Source: Palsa-1150 sp964531095
Lineage (GTDB): Bacteria; Myxococcota_A; Polyangia; Polyangiales; Polyangiaceae
DNA length: 64,000 nucleotides
Direction: 5' to 3'
Assembly (NCBI GenBank): GCA_964531095.1
Contig: CAZHED010000001.1
Span: forward strand, 1-64,000
Within the stretch, counting starts at the first letter, position 1. The number at the start of each line of letters is the position of its first letter. Positions 9,016 to 17,750 of this stretch are shown here, piece by piece. The notes beneath the pieces are model-generated. The model saw only the letters and a list, made by a program, of their open reading frames with translations. It was not told where the DNA came from and did no database searches. A program made the position numbers and the translations under genes.

Positions 9016-11310
9016 TTGCGCATCCTCTCCCGACCTCAGCTTGTCGCCGTCGTCGTCGTTTTCGTCCTTCTCGCGGCGGTGGGCTTCTTGCCTCTCTTCG
9101 GGGGGCCCGGGTACGAGCACTCGCTCGCGAGCGGTCTCATCGTGCCGGCCGTCGCCGCGATTGCGACGGCGATCGAGCTGTCCGCTTTGGAGCTCGCGCC
9201 GCTGACCTGCGTCGGGCGGGGGGTGGCCTCGGGGGCGCTGCTCGCCGGCGTCGCGTTCTCGACCGCACTGCTCCACGCGCTGCGCGTCGGCCTATGCGAC
9301 CTCTCGGGTGGCGCGATCTTCTTCGTTCTCACGGCCGGAGTGGGCGCGATCCTCGGGGGAGCGTGGGGTGCGGTGGTCGCCGAGGTCGGTCGCCGGAGGG
9401 CGAGGGCCAGGCGGCTGACTTGCGTGCTGCTCGCGCTGGCGGGTCCGCTCGGCGGGATCGCGGTCAGCCTCGCGCGCTTCTGGGGGTCGCCGATGATCTT
9501 CGCCTACGATCCGTTCGTCGGCTTCTTCAGCGGCACGCTGTACGACACGATCGTCGATGTTCGCACCGAGCTCTGGACGTACCGCGCCGGCTCGCTCGCG
9601 ACGCTCGCCGGCGTCGCGCTCGTCGCGTCCGTCCTCTCTCGCGGAGACAACGGGCAGCTCGCGCTCCGCCCGTTGCGCGCGGACTGGCGTGCTACCGCGC
9701 GCTTGCTCGCCGGTGTTGCTGCGCTTGGCGTGAGCCTGGTGTTCGCGGCCTACGGACCAGAGCTCGGGCACTGGCAAACACCACAGTCGATCGCGCGGGC
9801 GCTCGGCGGTCGCGCCGCCGGTCCGCACTGCGACGTCCTCTACCCCGACTCGCTTCTCGCGGAGCAAGTCGCGCTCCTCGTCCGCGATTGCGAGGAACAG
9901 CTCGCCGCTGACGAGACGCGGCTCGATACGCACGTGCGGGGTCGGCTCACTGCTTACGTGTTTCGCGATGGGAACGAAAAGCGACGCCTGATGGGCGCGG
10001 CCCAGACGTCCATCGCCAAGCCCTGGAGGCGCGAGGTCTACATCCAGCTGTCCAGCTATCCGCATCCGATCCTCGGCCACGAGATCGCCCACGTCGTCGC
10101 GGGGAGCTTCGGCCGCGGGCCGTTTCGTATCGCCGGGAGCGCGGGGGGGCTCTGGCCCAACCCCGGGCTCATCGAGGGGGTCGCGGTCGCGACGTCGCCG
10201 GACGACGACGAGCTGACCGACGCGCAGTGGGCTCGCGCGATGCTCGACCTCGGAATCTTGCCGCCCGTCGGCAAAATCTTTTCGCTCGGCTTTCTCGGCG
10301 AGAACGCTGCGAAGAGCTACACGATCGCGGGCGCCTTCGTCGCGTGGGTGCTCGATCGCTGGGGGGCGTCCGTCGTTCGTGCGTGGTATGGCGGCACATC
10401 AATCGAGGCGCTGTCCGGGGAGAGCTGGGCCGCACTCGACGACCAGTTCCGCCAGTCGCTGCGTGGGTTGACCATGCCGGCGCAAGCGCTCGCGTATGCC
10501 CGGGCACGGTTCGAGCGTCCGAGCGTCTGGGCACGGACGTGCCCGCACGAAGTCGACGCGTTGAACCGCGACGGGGACCAGTGTCGAGACGAACGTCGAT
10601 TCGCACGCGCGGTCGAGGCGTACGACGGCGTCGTCGCGCGCGATCCCCGCGACTGGCACGCCCGCTTCGAGCGCGCGCGCATCGACGTTTGGTATGGAGA
10701 CCACGACCGGGGCCGCGATGATCTGACGAAAATCCGTGAGGATGACCAAGCGCCGAGGACGTGGCGCGACCGTGCCGACGAGCTGCTCGCGGACGACGAC
10801 CTCGCGCGGGGGCTAGACGAGCGAGCGGCGGCAATCTACCGCGCGCTGGCGGCGCGCACGCTCGACGAAGACGCGGCACGTACCCTCGAGGTGAAAGCGC
10901 AGAGCGCCGGCGACCCGGCCGCGCGACGGGCCATCATCGACCTCCTGATCGGACAACCAGGTCGGCCCGTCGACCCGTGGGTGGGGGCCCTCACTCTGGG
11001 AACGTGGGCGGAGCGCACGCACGAGCCGCTGGCCGACTATCTCATCGGGAAGAACCTCGCGCTCCACGCGGACTACGTCCGCGCCGCGTCGTGGCTGGAC
11101 AGCGCGTTCGACGCGGGCGTCCCGACCGCATCGGTCGGAAGGGAATTGCTCCGGCAGCGAGCGATCTGTGCTTGCGCGATCGGGGACTCGGTGGCGCTCG
11201 AACGGGTGAGGGGGCGCGTTCTGGCCGATGGCTCGCCCTTCGCGCAGAGCGCCGGGAGCGGCCGAAAGCAGTGGGTTCTGGCGCTGCTGGCGCGCTGCCG
11301 AAGCGAGTAG
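9016..11310 (+). CDS. Multi-pass membrane metallopeptidase (HEIAH) with TPR-like C-terminus
   Basis: A 764-residue protein opening with TTG. About residues 5-265 hold several hydrophobic segments, seven to eight by eye. After them comes a gluzincin site: HEIAH at residues 355-359 and, 28 residues on, Glu387 in LIEGVAVA, which fits the HExxH...E pattern of peptidase-MA-like domains. The remaining 370 residues are rich in Ala/Arg/Asp helices, with DGVVARDPRDWHARFERARI resembling a TPR unit. The peptidase domain probably lies outside the membrane, but topology was not calculated. It sits 23 bases after lon, so co-expression with lon is possible. The substrate is unknown. Confidence 0.8.
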   Translation: MRILSRPQLVAVVVVFVLLAAVGFLPLFGGPGYEHSLASGLIVPAVAAIATAIELSALELAPLTCVGRGVASGALLAGVAFSTALLHALRVGLCDLSGGAIFFVLTAGVGAILGGAWGAVVAEVGRRRARARRLTCVLLALAGPLGGIAVSLARFWGSPMIFAYDPFVGFFSGTLYDTIVDVRTELWTYRAGSLATLAGVALVASVLSRGDNGQLALRPLRADWRATARLLAGVAALGVSLVFAAYGPELGHWQTPQSIARALGGRAAGPHCDVLYPDSLLAEQVALLVRDCEEQLAADETRLDTHVRGRLTAYVFRDGNEKRRLMGAAQTSIAKPWRREVYIQLSSYPHPILGHEIAHVVAGSFGRGPFRIAGSAGGLWPNPGLIEGVAVATSPDDDELTDAQWARAMLDLGILPPVGKIFSLGFLGENAAKSYTIAGAFVAWVLDRWGASVVRAWYGGTSIEALSGESWAALDDQFRQSLRGLTMPAQALAYARARFERPSVWARTCPHEVDALNRDGDQCRDERRFARAVEAYDGVVARDPRDWHARFERARIDVWYGDHDRGRDDLTKIREDDQAPRTWRDRADELLADDDLARGLDERAAAIYRALAARTLDEDAARTLEVKAQSAGDPAARRAIIDLLIGQPGRPVDPWVGALTLGTWAERTHEPLADYLIGKNLALHADYVRAASWLDSAFDAGVPTASVGRELLRQRAICACAIGDSVALERVRGRVLADGSPFAQSAGSGRKQWVLALLARCRSE

Positions 11311-11322
11311 CGCAAGGACGCG

Positions 11323-11922
11323 TCAGCGCGCCGTCGTGAAGCCCGCGTAGAAACCCACGTCGGGTTGACCGCCCCCGAAGCCGTTATAAAAGCCAAGGCT
11401 GCCGTTCGCCACGCCCGGGTTCAGGGGTTGGGGCGCCGTCGTATCGTTCGGGTATGGGGTCTCGCGCTCCGCCCCCTGGTTGGGAGGCGTGACGCCGCGG
11501 TTGAAGCCGAAGCCGTCATAGAAATCCGGCGCACCAGGCTGGTTCATGGACGAGCCCACGCCCTGATTGCCGGAGAGTCCTTCGAGGAACGGCGGCTGCC
11601 CCGGCTGGTTCATTGCAGTGCTGGCAAATGGCGACGCCGTTCCGTATCCCTCCGTGAACGAGGGCGTTCCCGGAACGCCGCCCGTGCCTACCTGCTGTCC
11701 AGCCGAAAAGCCCGGTGCCAGGACGGTTTGGCCGGGGAGCACAGGCGTTGTCGCAGGGGTATTCAAGTTGTTGCCGACGGGGCGAGGTGCCACGGCGGGC
11801 GCCACGTATGCCGCAGGGTGGAGAACGGGAACGGGCGCCTGAGCGGCCAGAACCACGCTTGCTGCCGCACCCACTGCGGTCGTGACCATGGCGGCCATCC
11901 AATAGGGAAACTCCGAATGCAT
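11323..11922 (-). CDS. Exported repeat protein with FYxGF motifs
   Basis: A 199-residue protein of no recognised family. It begins with a short hydrophobic segment (WMAAMVTTAVGAAASVVLAAQAP) that can serve as a signal or anchor. Then comes a Pro/Gly/Asn-rich region, and at the C-terminus a degenerate repeat: PSFTEGYG, PPFLEGLS, PDFYDGFGFN, LGFYNGFGGG, VGFYAGF. The aromatic-Gly repeats suggest a surface or adhesive role, but this is only inference. The start could be the ATG at 11922 or at 11898. It diverges from the next gene across 181 bases. Confidence 0.6.
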   Translation of the reverse strand: MHSEFPYWMAAMVTTAVGAAASVVLAAQAPVPVLHPAAYVAPAVAPRPVGNNLNTPATTPVLPGQTVLAPGFSAGQQVGTGGVPGTPSFTEGYGTASPFASTAMNQPGQPPFLEGLSGNQGVGSSMNQPGAPDFYDGFGFNRGVTPPNQGAERETPYPNDTTAPQPLNPGVANGSLGFYNGFGGGQPDVGFYAGFTTAR

Positions 11923-12019
11923 AACGGGCGGGCACGCTGCAATTGGCGTGCGGGACGATGGCTCGGCCGCGCATCTCGACTCAAGTGCGCGCGCGGGAAA
12001 CGCGGCGAAAAAGGGAAGG

Positions 12020-12075
12020 CCGGCGCGGCCCGATCGCGGCCCACGTGAAATATACAGTATTACGAAATCTACTGC
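12020..12075. promoter_or_regulatory. AT-rich patch in divergent intergenic region
   Basis: Between the divergent genes starting at 11922 (minus) and 12104 (plus) there is one clearly AT-rich stretch around AAATATACAGTATTACGAAAT in an otherwise GC-rich spacer. It is the best place for a -10 element of either gene. No convincing -35 partner was identified. Confidence 0.25.
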
Positions 12076-12103
12076 GCCCGGCGGGCGATCCCACAATGGG
12101 TGT

Positions 12104-13888
12104 ATGAATGGGCCCGTGCGATTCGTCCTCCTTTTCGTCGCGTTCGTCACATGGATCCTCGTTGCGCTCCCGCGATCGGTATTGGCCGCCAATTCCCGCG
12201 CCGAGGTTGCGGCGCTCGATGCGTTGAATCAGGCCGAGAGCGACTACCTCGGCATGAGCTATGCCGCAGGGGCCGCCCGACTCGACAAGGCGCTGCGCGC
12301 CTGCGCGCCAGCCAACTGCTCGTCGGGCACCCAAGCCGCGCTCCTGCGCGACATCGGGACGATGCAGTTTCGCGCCGGAGACAAGGCAGTCGCTGTCAAG
12401 GCTTTCGGAGAAGCGCTGAAGCTTCATCCCACTATCGATCTCAACCCGGATTACGAGTCTGCCGATCTGCGCGCCGCGTGGGACGAGGTCAAAGGCGGCG
12501 CTCCCCCCCGCGCGGCCTCTGGGGCTCCTGCCGCACCGGCTGCCCCGCCGCTGATTCCGCTCGCCCCCGCTCCTTCGAGCACGGCTCCACCTGCGCCGCT
12601 GCCGCCCGCTCCCGTGGCCCCCGCTCCTCTCCCCGTTCCCCCGCCCCCCGTGTTACCGCAGCCGGGCAAGGGCGACTTCGTTCACACGCCGGTGGCCGAA
12701 CAGAAGGTCGATACGCCTCTCCCGATATTCATCGAAGGGGGACCGGCGGACGCTTACCACGTCATCGTGAGGTACAAGCGCGCCAAAGAGCGCGATGACG
12801 CGGAGTGGAGCCACATCGATCTCCTTCGCACGGGCAGGGGCTGGACAGGGCTCATCCCATGCAACGACGTCGTCGTGGGGACGATGCGATATTACGTTCA
12901 AGCTTATAATAAGGATATGGACCCGGTTGGGGGCAACGGCGACGCGAAGACGCCCTATCAAGTTCCCATCCGCGAAGAGCTCGCAGGACCACCACCGCAC
13001 CTTCCCTTCAAGAACCCCCCAAAAGCGTGTCACGGCAAGCCCCAGCCGGGCGACGCGCCCGCGAAGGAAGCGGTCGAGACGGAGCCAGCGGCTACGGAAG
13101 CCGCCCAGGTCAAAGGCGAAGAGAAGGACAAGCGCGTGGCGAAGCCGGGTGCGAAGCAGCCACTCCGGCGATGGTGGATCGGCGCGGGATTGCATTTCGA
13201 CTTCCTCACGATGCCCGCCGGAAACGACCTGTGCCGCCTCGACCCCAACACCGCTTTGCCGGTGAACGACAAGCACGTGTTCTGTTACGCCCCGGACCTC
13301 GGCTCCGACTTCCCGGCGCACTCTCTGGCAGGAGCGACCCAGAATAACCAACTCCAGCCAGGGACCGCCGGTACTTCGGGCGGGGGGATCGTCCTCGCCA
13401 ATCTCCGCGTCTTTGCGTCGCTCGATTACGCGATCAACGCCAACATTCTTCTCGGCGTGCGCGGCGGGTACGTGCTCTTGAGGTCCCCGGCGGTCCAGGC
13501 GGTGGCCGACGGCTACGCCTTCGGATCGGGGATCTACTTCGAGGCGCGCGCCACCGGTGTGATCGCCAAGGATGCGCTGCAGAAGGACGGGTTCGCCCCG
13601 GTGGCGTTCGTCGGTGCCGGCGCATCCGCGTTCGATGGCCACACGTCGGGCACCGCGACGCTGTGCCCCGCGGCGTCCGCGTCTTGCAACGGGGTGAAGC
13701 CGACGCCCGTAAACGTGGACATGTGGTGGTCGAACGGGCCGGGGTTCATCGATTTCGGCGGCGGCCTGAGGTACGCGCCGGCGCCGCAGTACGGGATTAT
13801 CGGCGCGGTGCGGGTGAATTTGTCCCTCGGCAACAACGGTCTCATCCCGACGGTCGGTCCCGAAATAAGCGGGCAGATGGGGTTTTAG
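12104..13888 (+). CDS. Exported protein with TPR-like N-terminus and beta-barrel-like C-terminus
   Basis: A 594-residue protein. A signal peptide covers about residues 1-28 (cleaved near SVLAA). Residues 30-130 resemble a TPR pair (FRAGDKAVAVKAFGEALKLHP), a pattern common in myxobacterial outer-membrane proteins. A long Pro/Ala linker follows around residues 135-185, then a beta-rich segment, a charged Lys/Glu linker, and a C-terminal 200 residues with alternating Gly/aromatic strands ending in Phe. The end resembles an outer-membrane barrel. The ATG at 12104 gives a proper signal peptide; upstream codons in the frame do not. The function is unknown. Confidence 0.75.
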   Translation: MNGPVRFVLLFVAFVTWILVALPRSVLAANSRAEVAALDALNQAESDYLGMSYAAGAARLDKALRACAPANCSSGTQAALLRDIGTMQFRAGDKAVAVKAFGEALKLHPTIDLNPDYESADLRAAWDEVKGGAPPRAASGAPAAPAAPPLIPLAPAPSSTAPPAPLPPAPVAPAPLPVPPPPVLPQPGKGDFVHTPVAEQKVDTPLPIFIEGGPADAYHVIVRYKRAKERDDAEWSHIDLLRTGRGWTGLIPCNDVVVGTMRYYVQAYNKDMDPVGGNGDAKTPYQVPIREELAGPPPHLPFKNPPKACHGKPQPGDAPAKEAVETEPAATEAAQVKGEEKDKRVAKPGAKQPLRRWWIGAGLHFDFLTMPAGNDLCRLDPNTALPVNDKHVFCYAPDLGSDFPAHSLAGATQNNQLQPGTAGTSGGGIVLANLRVFASLDYAINANILLGVRGGYVLLRSPAVQAVADGYAFGSGIYFEARATGVIAKDALQKDGFAPVAFVGAGASAFDGHTSGTATLCPAASASCNGVKPTPVNVDMWWSNGPGFIDFGGGLRYAPAPQYGIIGAVRVNLSLGNNGLIPTVGPEISGQMGF

Positions 13889-14590
13889 CGGTCGAGCGGG
13901 GCTCAATCCCGGTCGATCGAGGATGAACCGCGGTCGATCGGGGATCAACCGCGGTCGAACGAGGATCAACCGCGGTCGAACGAGGATCAACCGCGGTCGA
14001 GCGGGGATCAACCGCGGTCGAGAGCGCATCAATCGCGGTCGAACGAGGATCAACCGCGGNNNNNNNNNNNNNNNNNNNNNNNNNNNNNNNNNNNNNNNNN
14101 NNNNNNNNNNNNNNNNNNNNNNNNNNNNNNNNNNNNNNNNNNNNNNNNNNNNNNNNNNNCGCGGTCGAACGAGGATCAACCGCGGTCGAGAGCGCATCAA
14201 TCGCGGTCGAACGAGGATCAACCGCGGTCGAGAGCGCATCAATCGCGGTCGAGCGGGGATCAACCGCGGTCGAACGAGGATCAACCGCGGTCGAGAGCGC
14301 ATCAATCGCGGTCGAACGAGGATCAACCGCGGTCGAGAGCGCATCAATCGCGGTCGAACGAGGATCAACCGCGGTCGAGAGCGCATCAATCGCGGTCGAG
14401 CGGGGATCAACCGCGGTCGAACGAGGATCAACCGCGGTCGAGAGCGCATCAATCGCGGTCGAACGAGGATCAACCGCGGTCGAGAGCGCATCGATCGTGG
14501 TCGAACGAGGATCAACCGCGTTCGATCGGGGGCCAACCGCGATGGAGAGCGCATCAATCGCGTTGGAGCGGGGATCAATCGCGTTCGAGG
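13889..14590. repeat. 21-bp tandem repeat array (VNTR-like) with higher-order pattern
   Basis: At least 28 visible copies of a 21-bp unit beginning CGCGGTCGA fill the space between two convergent genes. Three unit types differ after that core: type A ends ACGAGGATCAAC, type B ends GCGGGGATCAAC and type C ends GAGCGCATCAAT. Right of the gap the order is ACACB ACACACB ACAC, so a longer unit was itself duplicated. Units at both edges are diverged and central ones nearly identical, as expected from unequal crossing-over. Being a multiple of three without stops, the array is open in several frames on both strands, but the heptapeptides are not credible protein. Confidence 0.9.
14060..14159. other. 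Assembly gap (100 N) inside the tandem array
   Basis: Exactly 100 N interrupt the 21-bp array. One hundred is the conventional size for a gap of unknown length, and 100 is not a multiple of 21, so the true array length is unknown. The repeat phase cannot be carried across the gap. Confidence 0.95.
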
Positions 14591-14595
14591 CCGAC

Positions 14596-15501
14596 TCAGA
14601 GGCGTCCGTCCGCGTTTCGACGGCGATCGACAGAGGACCGACCGAGGACCATCCGCATCTCTTCGACCATCGCCGCCCAGCGCATCTCGTTTCGTTCGGA
14701 GGAAAGCTCGCCGTCGCCGTACGTGACGAACTGGTCCGAGATGACGTCGAGCCGCTCGCGAAAGGAGAGGGGTAGACGAACGCCCTGGAGGTCCCCTCCG
14801 CGCTGGGGTCGCCGGCGCACGGTGAACGACAGGCTGAGGCGCGGGCGGTCGAACGACGGGTCGCAAGTTCCACCCCAGTGCGCGACGTTGGCGCTCCATG
14901 CGAGGGCACCGCCCGCGGGGGTCGGAAGAGGGAGCCCGAGGTCTTCGAGCGAGCGGAGGTTGCGCAGATCGCCGGGATAGTGCGGGTCGCGCGGGAGGGG
15001 CACCACGTGCATGCACGCGTTTCGCTCGGTGGCGTCGGTGAGCGCGATCCACAGGTTGACGATCGCGGGTGCGCCGGTCTCGTCGCGGACGTCTTCGTAG
15101 ATCCCGCGATGGATCGGCCATCCGCCGGGGTCGGTGCGCGGGTCGATGTGCCAGGCCCAGACGTCGGCGAGGGCGTCGAAGTCGGGGCCCAAGTAGGGCG
15201 CGAGGCGGGTACGGAGCGCATCGAGCACGTGCCAAGCTTCGTCGTAGACGTAGAGAAAGGTCGGATGCAGGGAGTGCGCGCGGAGCGAGGCGACGGCGCG
15301 GGCCAAGGCGAGGGTGCTCGCCGGGTCGAGGACGGCGTCCAGCGCGAGATAGCCGGAGGCGGGCCAGGGGTTTGTGTGGGGCTCGCGGGGAGGGACCTCT
15401 GCAGCAGCGCTCTCTGGGGCTGCCACATGCAGCCACGGGGCGAGGGCGCGCCAGAAGGCCGGGCTTTCGATGTCGCGGAGGAAAGCGGGGAAGGGGTCCA
15501 T
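14596..15501 (-). CDS. Phytanoyl-CoA-dioxygenase-like (PhyH) protein
   Basis: About 301 residues from the ATG at 15501 (MDPFPAFLRDIESPAFW); a GTG at 15561 would add 20 residues. The middle (GWPIHRGIYEDV, VNLWIALTDATERNACMHVVPL) and AHWGG...RPRLSLSF follow the layout of PhyH-type Fe(II)/2-oxoglutarate oxygenases. In those, HxD and a distal His bind iron and an Arg binds 2-oxoglutarate. Here the HxD Asp appears to be Gly (IHRG), so iron binding may be altered or the motif may lie elsewhere. The gene ends six bases from the tandem array. Confidence 0.65.
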   Translation of the reverse strand: MDPFPAFLRDIESPAFWRALAPWLHVAAPESAAAEVPPREPHTNPWPASGYLALDAVLDPASTLALARAVASLRAHSLHPTFLYVYDEAWHVLDALRTRLAPYLGPDFDALADVWAWHIDPRTDPGGWPIHRGIYEDVRDETGAPAIVNLWIALTDATERNACMHVVPLPRDPHYPGDLRNLRSLEDLGLPLPTPAGGALAWSANVAHWGGTCDPSFDRPRLSLSFTVRRRPQRGGDLQGVRLPLSFRERLDVISDQFVTYGDGELSSERNEMRWAAMVEEMRMVLGRSSVDRRRNADGRL

Positions 15502-15575
15502 GCCGGGGAAGGGGCCGCCAGGGCGATGGTTAGGCGAGGAGCCGGTCGACCTGGGCGGCACGGGAGACGGCGAGC

Positions 15576-16625
15576 ATGGTGGGGAAGTCTAGCGGTGGAG
15601 AGGTGCCACGCCCAGGCTTCGGGCGTGCCATGGTTGCCCTGCAAGAGCACGAGTCCGTGGTTCGCCCCATGCCCGCCTCTTCCGGTAGTTCAGCGTGGCC
15701 GAATTCCCCCGAGACCCCGACGAGCGCGGAGCGGGTCGTCGAGCCATCGGTCTCCACGTGGCTTTTGCAAGAGACAGGAGTTCCGATCCTTCGTGAAGTG
15801 GTCGCCCGTTGCGATGCGGCGGCGATTCCGGTCCTTCCCGTCAAGGGCATCGTGACGTCGCGCTGGCTCTATGGCGACGTCGCGCAGCGACCGATCACCG
15901 ACGTGGACGTCCGGGTTCGGGCGCAGGACTTTCGTCGATTCCAGCACCTGGCTGCTCGCGCCGGCTGGCGATGCCTGCGGGTCGCGCTGTCGTATCGGAA
16001 CCTCGTCTACGATTTCGGCGCGCTGTCGCTCGACGTGGAGGCGTCCATCGGGCCCCCTGGTCTGTGCGGGCTCGACATCGTCATGATGATGGAGCGCTCC
16101 GTGCGTCATGAGATCGCGCCGGGGCTGCGCGTCTCGGTTCCCGAGATTCATGATCACGCGGTGCTCCTGGTGATCAATGCCTTCAAGGACAAGATCGTGA
16201 CCGCCGCGCCCTCGTCGATCGCGGACTTGGAGCGCATCGTCGTTCAGCCTGGTTTTCGCCTCGGTACGTTCGTCGAGCGCGCGGAGCATGCGCGTGTGGC
16301 GACCATCGTGTGGCTGGTGGCTGCGTATCTGGAGAGCGCGCGAGGCAGCGGTACCTGGGGAGCCATCCGTGTGGCGGTCGAGTCGACCGGGCGGGTGCGG
16401 CGGCTTTATGCGCGGCTGATTCAGCATGAGCTCGCGGCGGCGGAGCGCGCGCCCATGTTCTTGCGGCTGCTCGCACGGGTCGGCGCGGATTCCCGGGCGA
16501 TGCAGGTGGAGGCGCTCGTGCGCGCGGTGGCTTGGACGATGGAGATGGGGGTGAGGGGGGATTCTGGGGGTGGAGACGCCACGGGCCGTCGCGGGGCGCA
16601 GGGGTCGGCTCGTGGCGGCGGGTGA
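15576..16625 (+). CDS. Nucleotidyltransferase, lasso-cluster type (PF14907-like)
   Basis: Up to 349 residues. LPVKGIVTSRWLYGDVAQRP followed by ITDVDVRV (Asp109, Asp111) matches the KG...LY....R..DiDllV signature of the NTP_transf_5 nucleotidyltransferases. Homologues sit in lasso clusters of the paeninodin type, where the kinase and nucleotidyltransferase are thought to act on the peptide. The first 50 residues are low-complexity and the last 25 Gly/Arg-rich. The ATG at 15576 has GGGAG eight bases upstream; 15630 and 15669 are alternatives. The next gene starts directly after its stop (TGAATG). Confidence 0.8.
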   Translation: MVGKSSGGEVPRPGFGRAMVALQEHESVVRPMPASSGSSAWPNSPETPTSAERVVEPSVSTWLLQETGVPILREVVARCDAAAIPVLPVKGIVTSRWLYGDVAQRPITDVDVRVRAQDFRRFQHLAARAGWRCLRVALSYRNLVYDFGALSLDVEASIGPPGLCGLDIVMMMERSVRHEIAPGLRVSVPEIHDHAVLLVINAFKDKIVTAAPSSIADLERIVVQPGFRLGTFVERAEHARVATIVWLVAAYLESARGSGTWGAIRVAVESTGRVRRLYARLIQHELAAAERAPMFLRLLARVGADSRAMQVEALVRAVAWTMEMGVRGDSGGGDATGRRGAQGSARGGG

Positions 16626-17708
16626 ATGGACATTCCCGCGGACGCACCTGAGTTTTCGGCACCCGGCCCTCTTCTGGTAGCGTGCCCTTGTCTGGCAGAG
16701 GATCGGACCAGCCCGGCCATGTACGACTTGCACGACTACGCTCGCATGATCGCGGACGAAGCGCGGATGGGTCCGTACGTCCAGGCGCTGCAGGCCGTGG
16801 TGACCCCGGGATCGGTGGTAGCGGACGTCGGTTCCGGCACGGGCATCTTCGCGCTCGTGGCCTGCCGGCTGGGGGCAAGGCGCGTCTACGCAATTGAGAC
16901 CGGCGACGTGATTCAGGTGGGGCGCGAGCTTGCCCGAGAGAACGGCGTCGCGGATCGAATCGTCTTTTTCCACGGGGACTCGCGAGAGGTCGAGTTGCCC
17001 GAGCGGGCTGATGTCATCGTCTCGGACCTCCGCGGCGTCTTGCCATTGTATCGGGAACATCTGGCTATCGTCGCGGATTTCCGAACGCGCTTTCTCAAGC
17101 CAGGCGGCGTCCTGATTCCAGCGCGCGATCGGCTCATGGTTGCGGTCGTGGAGCGGCCTGACCTCTACGAATGGGCAGTGGGCCCCGCACATGGACCGAT
17201 CGGCGTAACCTTGGAATCCATGCGCGCTCGGCTTCGGAACGCCACGTTCGCGGATCGGGAGTGTGACCGCCTGCGGCCAGAGTGCGTGGTGACCACGGCG
17301 GCGGCCTGGGCGACCCTGGACTACGCCACCGTGCAGCCACTCCCAATCGCTGGGTGTGCTGAGCTGCGCGTTCAGCATCAGGCCATCGGGCACGGGCTCG
17401 CCCTTTGGTTCGAGGCGGACGTAACTGGAGAGTGCGGCTTCTCCAGCGCGTCGGCGCAGCTGAATTGCTACGGGCGGCTCTTTCTCCCTTGGCCGCGGCC
17501 CCTTGCCTTGTCGAAGGGGGACCAGGTCGATGTGGACCTATGGGCGCAGGCCGATGGGGAGCCTTGGGGATGGAACTCCACCGTGACCGCCGTCGACGGA
17601 GCGCGAGCCGCCTTCAAGCAGTCAAGCTTTCTGTCGATGCCCTCGAAGCCCGTTGCTAGCGTGCGCGACGCACGTTCGGCAACCCTGTCGCAAGAAACAG
17701 GCAGCTGA
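16626..17708 (+). CDS. PRMT-like SAM-dependent methyltransferase of the lasso cluster
   Basis: A 360-residue class I methyltransferase. The SAM-binding motif is VADVGSGTGIFALVACRLGA (VGSGTG at 68-73), followed by YAIETGD. The N-terminus MYDLHDYARMIADEARMGPY and the C-terminal beta-barrel-like half follow the protein-arginine-methyltransferase layout. The double-E loop reads VSDLRGVLPLYREHL, so the usual first Glu is Asp. A start at 16719 (MYDLHDYA) would remove 31 residues of uncertain value. Its position, 42 bases before the precursor gene, implies that the lasso peptide is the substrate. The predicted core has a single Arg, a speculative target. Confidence 0.8.
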   Translation: MDIPADAPEFSAPGPLLVACPCLAEDRTSPAMYDLHDYARMIADEARMGPYVQALQAVVTPGSVVADVGSGTGIFALVACRLGARRVYAIETGDVIQVGRELARENGVADRIVFFHGDSREVELPERADVIVSDLRGVLPLYREHLAIVADFRTRFLKPGGVLIPARDRLMVAVVERPDLYEWAVGPAHGPIGVTLESMRARLRNATFADRECDRLRPECVVTTAAAWATLDYATVQPLPIAGCAELRVQHQAIGHGLALWFEADVTGECGFSSASAQLNCYGRLFLPWPRPLALSKGDQVDVDLWAQADGEPWGWNSTVTAVDGARAAFKQSSFLSMPSKPVASVRDARSATLSQETGS

Positions 17709-17750
17709 GCTACGTTGGGGCCCCCGGGAGTGGTTTGCGAGGAGGCAGAA

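Noticed and set aside
13889..14590. CRISPR array
   Set aside because: Units are contiguous with no unique spacers, and no cas gene is near.
13923..14726. Long open frames encoding heptapeptide repeats (e.g. RGRTRIN units) across the tandem array
   Set aside because: All arise from a 21-bp unit without stops, on both strands at once; no ribosome binding site, no folded flanking domain, and they run through the N gap.
15530..15850. Minus-strand frame opposite the nucleotidyltransferase start
   Set aside because: It is antisense to a gene with a clear family match and has no recognisable domain.
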